Below are positions 1 through 5,748 of a DNA stretch of 10,157 nt, piece after piece. The notes beneath the pieces were generated by a model that made no database searches, was not told the DNA's origin, and worked only from the letters and a program-made list of their open reading frames with translations. Origin of the DNA: Acidimicrobiales bacterium (lineage in GTDB: Bacteria > Actinomycetota > Acidimicrobiia > Acidimicrobiales > Bog-793). The position numbers and the translations under genes are program-made. Where the stretch lies: NCBI GenBank assembly GCA_030037405.1, contig JASHRK010000008.1, positions 1 through 10,157 of the forward strand, in the 5' to 3' direction. The stretch's first letter is position 1; every line of letters starts with the position of its first letter.

Positions 1-35
1 GCGCCCGAGTCTTCTCCGCTGATCGTCGTGCTCAT
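1..35 (-). CDS. Start of next gene in the oxidase operon (partial, possibly ctaE)
   Basis: An ATG at 35-33 opens a frame that runs off the window after 11 codons (MSTTISGEDSG). It is preceded by a purine-rich GAGGACGAGACG stretch that can act as a ribosome binding site, and it starts 26 bases after the ctaD stop codon on the same strand. In many bacteria the gene after ctaD encodes oxidase subunit III (ctaE) or a small subunit IV. Identity here is inferred from position only, because the visible residues carry no family motif. Confidence 0.4.
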   Translation of the reverse strand, partial: MSTTISGEDSG

Positions 36-61
36 CGTCTCGTCCTCAGATCCTCAAGTCG

Positions 62-2014
62 TCACGGGTCCACCGGGGCGTCACCCTCACGGGTGCCGCC
101 ACCCCCACCGCCGACGCCGGCAGCTGAGTACGCTCCAGCAGCACGCACAGGCACCGGGATGTCGGCGACCGGAAGGGCGTCCGGCTCTCCGTAGTGATAG
201 GGGTCGTTGGTGATGATCGGGATCCTGTCGAAGTTGTAGTAGGGGACAGGGGTAGCGGTCTTCCACTCGAGCCCGTAGGACTTCCAGGGGTTTGCCTCTG
301 ATCTTCGCGGTTCGATGATGACGTTCCATGCGAAGTTGGCAACGGGGATCAGGAACGAGGCGCCGAGGCAGAAGGCGCTCACGGAGGAGAAGTCGTTCCA
401 GACCTGGAGGTTGGCGGCGTACTCGAAGACCCGGCGCGGCTGACCGAGCATCCCGACGATGAAGAGGGGGAAGAAGGTCAGGTTGAAGAAGGCGAACATG
501 GCGTAGAAGTGGATCTTCGCCCAGCGCTCGTTCATGATGCGACCGGTGAGCTTCGGGGTCCAGTAGTAGACGCCGGCGAAGAGAGCGAATATCAGCCCGC
601 CCATGATCGTGTAGTGGAAGTGAGCCATCACGAAGAAGCTCCCGTGCAGGGTCACGTCCACGGGCACGTCGGAGAGGAAGACGCCGGAGATGCCACCTAT
701 GAGGAAGTTGAGGATCATGCCCATGCAGAACAGCATGGGCGAGCTCAATCGGATACGTGCTTTCCAGAGGGACCCGAGGATGACGAGGAATATGAACCCC
801 GTCGGGACGGAGATCAGCTCTGTCGTGAGCATGAAGAGCGGCCGCATGTCGGGGTCGATCCCGCTGTCGAAGAGATGGTGCTGCCAGACGAAGAACGAGA
901 GGAGGGTCACGCCGATCATGCCGGCCGCAGCCACCTTGTAGGCGAAGAGGGGTTTTCGCGTGAAGACCGGGACGAGCTCCCCCACGATGCCGAACCCTGG
1001 GAGGGCCATGATGTACACCTCGGGATGGCCGAAGAACCAGAAGAGGTTCTCCCAGAGGAAGGAGCTCCCTCCCCGTTCTGTCACGTAGAAGGCGGTGAGC
1101 GCAGTCCGGTCGAGGATGCCGAAGTAGCACGCGATGGCGAGCGTCGGTGTCGCCAGCGTCAAGAGGACGCAGGTGGAGATGATCGCCCAGACGAAGATGG
1201 GCACCCGCGTCCAGCTCATTCCCGGGGCCCGGTAGTGGATGATCGTCACCATGAGGTTGAACCCGGCGAGGATCATGCCGAGACCGACGACGATGAAGCC
1301 GACCAGGTACGAGTCCATGCCGCCGACGGCCTCGGTCTGGAGCGGGGCGTAGCCCGTCCACCCGGTCGGGAAGCCGCCCATAGGAAGCGCTGTCAGGATG
1401 ACGAGGTAGCCGGAGGCGAAGAGCCAGAACGACATGGCCTCGATCCTCGGGAACGCCGTCCGCCTGCTCCCGATCATGAGGGGGACGAGGTAGTTGCCGA
1501 GCGGTCCGACGACGGCGGACGACGCCATCATCATCATCATCGTCCCGTGCTCGCCCACGATCTCTATGTAGGTGCCGGGCCCGAAGATGTGGTTGGTGGG
1601 GTAGAGAAGCTCGGTGCGGATCCCCATCGCGAGCAGGCCGGCCGTGAAGAAGAAGAGGAAGACCGTGAAGAGGTACTGCATCCCGACCACCTTGTGGTCG
1701 GTCGTGAACCGCAGGTACCGCCCGAAGCCGCTCTCCTGCGGCTCCTGTGCGGGCTCCCGCCCGAAGACCTTGGCGATGGGGTAGTTCAACGCCCCGATCC
1801 CGAGCAAGAAGCCGAGCACGCCGAGAACGAGCGAGAGGACGACGGCGACGTCGTTCTGCCCGCTCGCCCCGTTGATGTTCAGGTATCCCGCGGCGATCCG
1901 GTTGCCCGCCCAGTGCCCGAAGGCAAAACCTCCCGCCGCGCCGATGAGCGCCGTGAGGAGGTTCTGGTCAATACGGCGTCGGACGATCTCTCCCGTAGCG
2001 GTCACGGTCGCCAT
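62..2014 (-). CDS. ctaD: Cytochrome c oxidase subunit I (heme-copper oxidase catalytic subunit)
   Basis: This 650-residue membrane protein is the catalytic core of an A-type-like heme-copper oxidase, reducing O2 to water at a heme/CuB centre. Visible ligands: H156 and H467 (low-spin heme), H465 (high-spin heme), H330, H379 and H380 (CuB), with the cross-link tyrosine Y334 and glutamate E332 in GHPEVY. The propionate-binding arginines are in GQPRR (527-528). The TDHK motif that usually lies near the N-terminus starts at residue 105, so there is an extra N-terminal segment with one or two hydrophobic helices (about 20-45 and 55-80). The tail is Gly/Pro-rich (630-650). Compared by eye with Paracoccus subunit I, the D-channel Asp124 is Arg185, Asn131 is Glu192, the K-channel Lys354 is Ile408, and the Mg-site Asp404 is Gly458. 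The ATG at 2014 is the only plausible in-frame start, since the ctaC stop lies in frame upstream, but it has no clear Shine-Dalgarno. Family assignment is certain; proton-pumping ability is not. Confidence 0.97.
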   Translation of the reverse strand: MATVTATGEIVRRRIDQNLLTALIGAAGGFAFGHWAGNRIAAGYLNINGASGQNDVAVVLSLVLGVLGFLLGIGALNYPIAKVFGREPAQEPQESGFGRYLRFTTDHKVVGMQYLFTVFLFFFTAGLLAMGIRTELLYPTNHIFGPGTYIEIVGEHGTMMMMMASSAVVGPLGNYLVPLMIGSRRTAFPRIEAMSFWLFASGYLVILTALPMGGFPTGWTGYAPLQTEAVGGMDSYLVGFIVVGLGMILAGFNLMVTIIHYRAPGMSWTRVPIFVWAIISTCVLLTLATPTLAIACYFGILDRTALTAFYVTERGGSSFLWENLFWFFGHPEVYIMALPGFGIVGELVPVFTRKPLFAYKVAAAGMIGVTLLSFFVWQHHLFDSGIDPDMRPLFMLTTELISVPTGFIFLVILGSLWKARIRLSSPMLFCMGMILNFLIGGISGVFLSDVPVDVTLHGSFFVMAHFHYTIMGGLIFALFAGVYYWTPKLTGRIMNERWAKIHFYAMFAFFNLTFFPLFIVGMLGQPRRVFEYAANLQVWNDFSSVSAFCLGASFLIPVANFAWNVIIEPRRSEANPWKSYGLEWKTATPVPYYNFDRIPIITNDPYHYGEPDALPVADIPVPVRAAGAYSAAGVGGGGGGTREGDAPVDP

Positions 2015-2015
2015 G

Positions 2016-2060
2016 TCAGGAGCGTCTCGGCTGCGGTGTCGTCGGGTGTGTGACTGCCAT
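2016..2060 (-). CDS. Possible 14-codon leader ORF between ctaC and ctaD
   Basis: An ATG at 2060-2058 overlaps the ctaC stop codon as ATGA and opens a short frame (MAVTHPTTPQPRRS) that ends in TGA at 2018-2016, one base before the ctaD ATG (TGA-C-ATG). An AAGGTGA motif with a 7-base gap precedes this ATG. That is a better ribosome binding site than anything in front of the ctaD ATG. It may be a leader peptide that couples ctaD translation to ctaC by termination and reinitiation. Alternatively it is the true ctaD N-terminus, separated by a one-base error. No homology can be judged at this length. Confidence 0.3.
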   Translation of the reverse strand: MAVTHPTTPQPRRS

Positions 2061-3076
2061 CAGAGCTTCACCTTCTGGGCTCCATAGATCTCCACCTTCG
2101 AATAAGGATCGACGTTGTCCGGGTAATAGCCGCCGTCTGCCCCGTTCGCGTCCGGCACGTAGGTCCACTGGAAGGGGGGCAGGTACTTCGTGTTGGCGGC
2201 GAGCTGAGCCTTCGTCCGTTTCGCCCACGCCGCGAAGGCGCTCTTCGAGATCACCCTGCCGTAGTTGAACATGGCGCCGTGCCATAGCCCGCAGAGCTCG
2301 TCGCAGCGTACGACGAACGAGCCCATCTCCTCTGTCGTCGTGTACGCCACGTTGTCCTGCTGGGGGTTGGCGTCGGCCTTGACGCCGAGCTGGTAGGCCC
2401 AGAAGTCGTGGATCACGTCGAGCGAGGTGACGTGGAAGGCGATCGTCGTGTGGTCGGGGATGACGAGAGAGGTCGTCTCGAAACCGCCGAAGGTGGGGTA
2501 GCGATAGGTCCACTTCCACTGCTGGCCGATGACCTGGATCGGCAGCACGGTGTGCGAGCTCGGCGTCCAGATGGGATCGGGTCCCTCGGCGGAGCCGGCG
2601 CCTGAGGGGACGACGAGCTCGACGGTCCCGAAGATGAAGACGCCTATGACGATGCAGGTGGAGACGACGATCCAGGCCGTCTGGACCCCGAGGTGCCCTC
2701 GCGAGTAAGGGCCCGCCACAGGGTCGTTCGGCACCCGGGAGGCTCGCCAGTGCCACAAGGCATAGGCCATGTACGACCAGACGCCGAACACGACGGGCCA
2801 AGCGATGACGAAAAGGACGTTGAAGTCGAAGACGGCACCGCCGGCGGAGCTCGTCATCCTCCCCGGGGGGATGTGGGGCCCGGCGAGGAACCAGAAGAGG
2901 AGGTCGCCGGCAATCGAGACGAGCAGCCAGACCGGGAGGATCGCCCGCATCGGGTGGCTCTCGGGCGTCCCGGTGCTGTGGCCGGTCACGGCCGAGACCT
3001 CGCCGGCTCCGCCACCTCCCGGGGGAGGGCCGTCGCCGCCCGCGAGCTGGTCGGCACCGGCGTCGCTCTCTGCCAT
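2060..3076 (-). CDS. ctaC: Cytochrome c oxidase subunit II (CuA subunit)
   Basis: This 338-residue protein takes electrons from the donor into the binuclear CuA centre and passes them to subunit I. The C-terminal cupredoxin domain faces the outside of the membrane. The full CuA set is visible: H223 in DVIHDFW, then C258, E260, C262, H266 and M269 in CDELCGLWHGAM. The aromatic electron-entry motif GQQWKWTYRYP is at 184-194. Three hydrophobic segments are present (about 45-66, 82-108, 128-152) instead of the usual two, after a 42-residue Gly/Pro-rich head with no lipobox, so the N-terminus is probably not a cleaved lipoprotein signal. No fused cytochrome c domain is seen, which fits an aa3-type enzyme using a separate donor. 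The ATG at 3076 overlaps the stop of the upstream cupredoxin gene by one base (ATGA). A later Met (M43, position 2950) is an alternative start. Confidence 0.95.
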   Translation of the reverse strand: MAESDAGADQLAGGDGPPPGGGGAGEVSAVTGHSTGTPESHPMRAILPVWLLVSIAGDLLFWFLAGPHIPPGRMTSSAGGAVFDFNVLFVIAWPVVFGVWSYMAYALWHWRASRVPNDPVAGPYSRGHLGVQTAWIVVSTCIVIGVFIFGTVELVVPSGAGSAEGPDPIWTPSSHTVLPIQVIGQQWKWTYRYPTFGGFETTSLVIPDHTTIAFHVTSLDVIHDFWAYQLGVKADANPQQDNVAYTTTEEMGSFVVRCDELCGLWHGAMFNYGRVISKSAFAAWAKRTKAQLAANTKYLPPFQWTYVPDANGADGGYYPDNVDPYSKVEIYGAQKVKL

Positions 3077-3762
3077 CAGGTGTTGACTACCTTCAAGAAG
3101 CCGTCCATGTAGCCGATCGTCTGCATCGGCCCGCTGTTGCCGTAGAGGAAGCCAGCCGCGCAGGGCACGAAGCACTGCCAGGGGTACTGGCCGACTCCCG
3201 GTGTCATGAAGGAGAACTTGATCGTGTTGTGCGGGTACTTGCTTGAAGTCGCGCTGCACGGGGCGACGGCGCACAGGGTGGCGGACGAGGAGTTCCCGTA
3301 GAGCGGGACGTTTATCCCGAGAGTGGGGACGGAGAAGGTGTGCCCGACGCCGTTGCCCGCGTAGGAGTCGAGCACCTTGACCTTCTTCCCGTTGAGGGTC
3401 ATGTACCCGCCGATAGTTCCCTCCACCTGGCCGATCTGCTGGTTGCGCAGCGGGCTGCCGGAGTCGTACTGGTCGATCGTGACGTTGATCCTCGTGTGGG
3501 CGGGAAGGTCCCAGAGAGTCGTGTGCACCCACTTCCCGTCGGGCGCCTGTGTCATGTACGTGACCCAGGTCGGATGGGGATAGTGGCCGTAGCTGCCGAC
3601 GGTCTGGAGACGGATGTCGACCGCCTGCCCTGCCTTGTGGTTGGCGGCGAAATCGATCGTCGGCGGGTTGCTCCTGAGAAACGCCATCCCGACGAACGTC
3701 GCGAGCCCTGCGGCAGTGAGGACGATCGCCGCCACGATCAACATACGCGTGGAGCGTGCCAT
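3076..3762 (-). CDS. Cupredoxin-domain protein, first gene of the oxidase operon
   Basis: This 228-residue protein has an N-terminal hydrophobic stretch (about 7-28) that is a signal anchor or signal peptide, so the rest should be extracytoplasmic. The C-terminal half (about 137-226) looks like a cupredoxin: HTFSVPTLGINVPL (H141 as candidate ligand), a beta-strand IKFSFMTPGVGQYPW, then C197-x3-C201, and a GPM...GYMDGFLKV ending (M213, M219). The C-x3-C resembles CuA, but the His and Met expected 4 and 7 residues after the second Cys are Phe and Tyr, so it is not a standard CuA or type-1 site. C164 and C169 could form a disulfide. Its place ahead of ctaC and ctaD, with a one-base overlap, suggests an electron carrier, a copper-delivery protein or an extra oxidase subunit; which one is not decidable here. 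The start ATG has a good site (AGGGG, about 5 bases upstream). Confidence 0.88.
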   Translation of the reverse strand: MARSTRMLIVAAIVLTAAGLATFVGMAFLRSNPPTIDFAANHKAGQAVDIRLQTVGSYGHYPHPTWVTYMTQAPDGKWVHTTLWDLPAHTRINVTIDQYDSGSPLRNQQIGQVEGTIGGYMTLNGKKVKVLDSYAGNGVGHTFSVPTLGINVPLYGNSSSATLCAVAPCSATSSKYPHNTIKFSFMTPGVGQYPWQCFVPCAAGFLYGNSGPMQTIGYMDGFLKVVNT

Positions 3763-3782
3763 AACCCCTGCCTCGACTTTCG

Positions 3783-3795
3783 TGCTGTTACAGCA
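3783..3795. repeat. Perfect 13-bp dyad in the oxidase operon leader
   Basis: TGCTGT-T-ACAGCA is a perfect inverted repeat with six-base arms. It lies about 21 bases upstream of the cupredoxin ATG, inside the predicted 5' untranslated region. It could be a small RNA hairpin near the ribosome binding site or a protein operator. Only the symmetry is observed. Confidence 0.35.
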
Positions 3796-3816
3796 GCGAG
3801 CTGGTGCCCCGGCCCG

Positions 3817-3828
3817 GAACCTCGGTTC
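3817..3828. repeat. Inverted repeat at the predicted start of the oxidase transcript
   Basis: GAACC-TC-GGTTC has perfect five-base arms and lies 7 to 18 bases downstream of the predicted -10 box, so it covers the likely transcription start. That is a common operator position. The regulator is unknown, and five-base arms can occur by chance in GC-rich DNA. Confidence 0.3.
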
Positions 3829-3834
3829 AAGAGC

Positions 3835-3863
3835 AATCTAAGAGTGTTGCAATCGGTTGTCAA
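3835..3863 (-). promoter_or_regulatory. Sigma-70-type promoter of the oxidase operon
   Basis: Read on the minus strand, a perfect TTGACA (3863-3858) is followed by exactly 17 bases and TAGATT (3840-3835), matching four of six -10 positions. The transcript would start near 3828 and carry a leader of about 65 bases before the cupredoxin ATG at 3762. It is the clearest promoter in the window and lies 119 bases downstream of the ctaG stop, so the oxidase genes can be expressed independently of the ctaG operon. Between 3938 and 3974, just after ctaG, is an imperfect stem with a long loop but no T-tract, so no convincing terminator separates the two units. Confidence 0.7.
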
Positions 3864-3981
3864 GGACCCCCGCCGGCCGCCGATCTCGGTCCGCCATCCA
3901 CGAAAGTCCTGCTTGCGAGGGCGCGTTCCCGCATTGGTAGAGGTGGCCAGCAGTTGCCTTCCAGATGGCCTCTCGATGCGT

Positions 3982-4878
3982 TCAGCCCTTGGGTGGAACG
4001 ACGGCGTCGGGCCAGCGTGCCTTGCGGAACACCTCGTCGACCATCGCGCCGACGTCTCCGTGCTCTCCGATGACGCGCTTCATCACTCTGACGAGTGCGG
4101 GCACGGCCCAGAAGTCGCCGCACACCCACAGGATGGCCGCTCCGATCTGCTGGTCGGCGAAGGGGTTGAGGGTCACGCCCGGCACGTGAGCGTAGACGGG
4201 GTACCAGGAGGTGGAAGAGAGGACGCTGAGCGCCATGGCAAGGACGAACATCACGAGGTTCGTGGCGATGATCGAGATTGCCTGCCCCGCGGGGCGAAGC
4301 TTCGGCCGCATCGGGTGCGAAGGGATGATCTGGAGCCAGAAGAGCGTCCCGGCAAGTAGGAAGCTCCCGTACATGAGCCAGATGTGAGCCAGGTCGTTGC
4401 GCTCGGCGAAGTCGAGGAGGGCGGGCAGGTGCCAGGCGACCATGGCGACGTTCAAGAGGACGACCCCGGTCCACGGGGCACGAAGGAAGCGACCGACTGC
4501 CCGGAGGGGAGCGGCCGGGGACGAGCGCACAAGGGCGCGGATCATCCGGCGCCTCGGTCGGACCGGGAGGGCGAAGACGAGCGGCATCCAGGGGGCGCCG
4601 AAGACGACGAGGGCCGGGACGAAGAACATGATCACTATGTGCTGGATCATGTGGAGGTAGAAGTACTCGAAGGCGTAGTGCTCGAGCGGAGACGTCACCG
4701 TCAGGAGGAGAAGTGCGGTGCCGGCGTAGAAGGCGAGCGCTCGGTGCCGCCGCCGCCGGGCGTGTTGCGGGCTCGAGCGTCGGGAGAGGCGGTAGAGGCC
4801 GACCTCGTGCCCCGCCATCACGACCGCCGCCACGACGACGAAGGGGTCGAAGGACCAGTGCTGGAGCACGTAACCCAC
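3982..4878 (-). CDS. ctaG: Cytochrome c oxidase assembly protein, caa3_CtaG family
   Basis: This polytopic membrane protein (298 residues from the chosen start) belongs to the caa3-type CtaG family, which is required for assembly of the oxidase. It is unrelated to the Cox11-type CtaG. Family features: the opening QHWSFDPF, HMIQHIVIMFFVPALVVFGAPW (76-97), WHLPALLDFAERNDLAHIW (149-168) followed by a long hydrophobic FLLAGTLFW, and a conserved C-terminal region with DQQIGA and two more membrane segments; I count about seven. The frame is open back to an ATG at 5034, but that would overlap the upstream gene by 107 bases. I chose GTG 4878 because it gives a typical short N-terminus just before WSFDP; GTG 4965 is another option. 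No start has a strong Shine-Dalgarno. The position just upstream of the ctaC/ctaD operon fits a role in maturing that oxidase. Confidence 0.9.
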   Translation of the reverse strand: MGYVLQHWSFDPFVVVAAVVMAGHEVGLYRLSRRSSPQHARRRRHRALAFYAGTALLLLTVTSPLEHYAFEYFYLHMIQHIVIMFFVPALVVFGAPWMPLVFALPVRPRRRMIRALVRSSPAAPLRAVGRFLRAPWTGVVLLNVAMVAWHLPALLDFAERNDLAHIWLMYGSFLLAGTLFWLQIIPSHPMRPKLRPAGQAISIIATNLVMFVLAMALSVLSSTSWYPVYAHVPGVTLNPFADQQIGAAILWVCGDFWAVPALVRVMKRVIGEHGDVGAMVDEVFRKARWPDAVVPPKG

Positions 4879-4927
4879 TGCGAGGCAAGGTAGCAGCGAG
4901 GGCGGGGACAGGCAGGCCGGCGGGCCG

Positions 4928-5713
4928 CTACTGGCCGAAACGCCGCTCTCTTCGGGCGAAGTCACGCAGGGCCCGCAAGAAGTCGACCCGCCGGAAGGCC
5001 GGCCAGTACGGGTCGACGAAGACGCATTCGGCATAGGCGGACTGCCAGAGCAGGAACCCGGAGAGCCGCGCCTCGCCGCTCGTCCTGATCACGAGATCCG
5101 GATCGGGGAGGTCTGCGGTGTAGAGGTGGGAGGCGAGGGTGGCGGCGTCGATCAAGGCGGGTATCTCGTGGGCGGAAGTGCCCTTGTCGGCGAGGTCGGC
5201 GACGAGCGACCTGCAGGCGTCGACGATCTCGTCACGCCCCCCGTAGCCGAGCGCGAGGTTGAAGTGCCACCTCCTGTCGTCTGACGCAGGGTCGGTCTCT
5301 GCCCGTTTCGCCGCCTCGGCGAGAGTCGAGGGCAGGAGGTCGACGCTGCCTATGACCCGGACCGAGCAGCCGAGGGTCGAGGCAAGCCTGGGCAGGTCGT
5401 CGAGGAGGCCGACGAGCACCTCGAAGTAGGGGTCGAGCTCGCTCTGGGGCCGGCGAAGGTTGTCGGTCGAGAGCACCCATGCAGTCACGGCTGGCAGGCG
5501 GAGCTGCGCGCTCCAGGAGAGCAGCTCACGCAGCTTCGCCATCCCGGTGCGGTAGCTGGCGGTGTAGTCCGGCATCCCCTCTGCGCGGGCGAAGCGCCGG
5601 TGGCCGTCGAGGATGACACCCACGTGGGAGGGGAGGCGATCGGCCGGCAGCGACCGGTAAAGACGCCGTTCGTAGACCCGGTACAAAGGCGCGGAGAATG
5701 GCACTGCGTCCAT
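4928..5713 (-). CDS. uppS: Isoprenyl transferase (cis-prenyl diphosphate synthase), active site partly unusual
   Basis: This 261-residue UppS/cis-prenyltransferase family enzyme adds isopentenyl units to allylic diphosphates to make Z-prenyl chains such as undecaprenyl diphosphate, or shorter products in actinobacteria. Visible motifs: VILDGHRRFAR (33-43), LSTDNLRRP (81-89), and a well-conserved C-terminus RTSGEARLSGFLLWQSAYAE (210-229) ending in RRERRFG. The E. coli equivalents of Asp26 (D36), Arg30 (R40), Ser71 (S82), Asn74 (N85), Arg77 (R88), Arg194 (R210), Arg200 (R216) and Glu213 (E229) are present. Asn28 is His38 and His43 is Tyr54. Length is normal. The ATG at 5713 was chosen because MDAVPFSAPLYRVYERRLYRSL matches the usual actinobacterial opening; an upstream ATG at 5800 would overlap the ABC gene by 52 bases and lacks a ribosome binding site. 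A GGGAG sits very close to the start. It is 35 bases from the ABC gene and probably co-transcribed. Product length cannot be predicted. Confidence 0.92.
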   Translation of the reverse strand: MDAVPFSAPLYRVYERRLYRSLPADRLPSHVGVILDGHRRFARAEGMPDYTASYRTGMAKLRELLSWSAQLRLPAVTAWVLSTDNLRRPQSELDPYFEVLVGLLDDLPRLASTLGCSVRVIGSVDLLPSTLAEAAKRAETDPASDDRRWHFNLALGYGGRDEIVDACRSLVADLADKGTSAHEIPALIDAATLASHLYTADLPDPDLVIRTSGEARLSGFLLWQSAYAECVFVDPYWPAFRRVDFLRALRDFARRERRFGQ

Positions 5714-5748
5714 TCTCCCAGGACAGAGGGAGCTTGGGTTCGCGATCG

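Noticed and set aside
509..2053. Plus-strand open frame of 514 codons antisense to ctaD
   Set aside because: It mirrors ctaD codon structure in GC-rich DNA, is very rich in Asp/Glu/His/Arg, and has no recognisable motif. ctaD on the other strand is certain.
3077..3532. Extension of the ctaC frame to a 490-residue protein
   Set aside because: The added 152 residues overlap the cupredoxin gene in another frame and are Arg/Pro-rich shadow sequence. The ATG at 3076 with an ATGA overlap is the natural start.
3938..3974. Rho-independent terminator after ctaG
   Set aside because: There is an imperfect stem (about nine pairs with a bulge) with a 16-base loop and no T-tract, which is too weak to call.
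3931..3990. tRNA-Gly-like fragment (TTGGTAGAG, AGTTGCCTTCCA, GTTCAGCCC)
   Set aside because: Pieces resemble D-arm, anticodon loop and T-loop, but the acceptor, anticodon and T stems do not pair and the end overlaps the ctaG stop. Treated as coincidence.
3340..4359. Plus-strand open frame of 339 codons across the cupredoxin gene, promoter region and ctaG
   Set aside because: It crosses two well-supported minus-strand genes and a promoter, and its composition is antisense-like with no motif.
4879..5034. Longer ctaG starting at ATG 5034
   Set aside because: It would overlap uppS by 107 bases, and the extra 52 residues are low-complexity and hydrophilic, unlike CtaG N-termini. GTG 4878 fits better, though the start remains uncertain.
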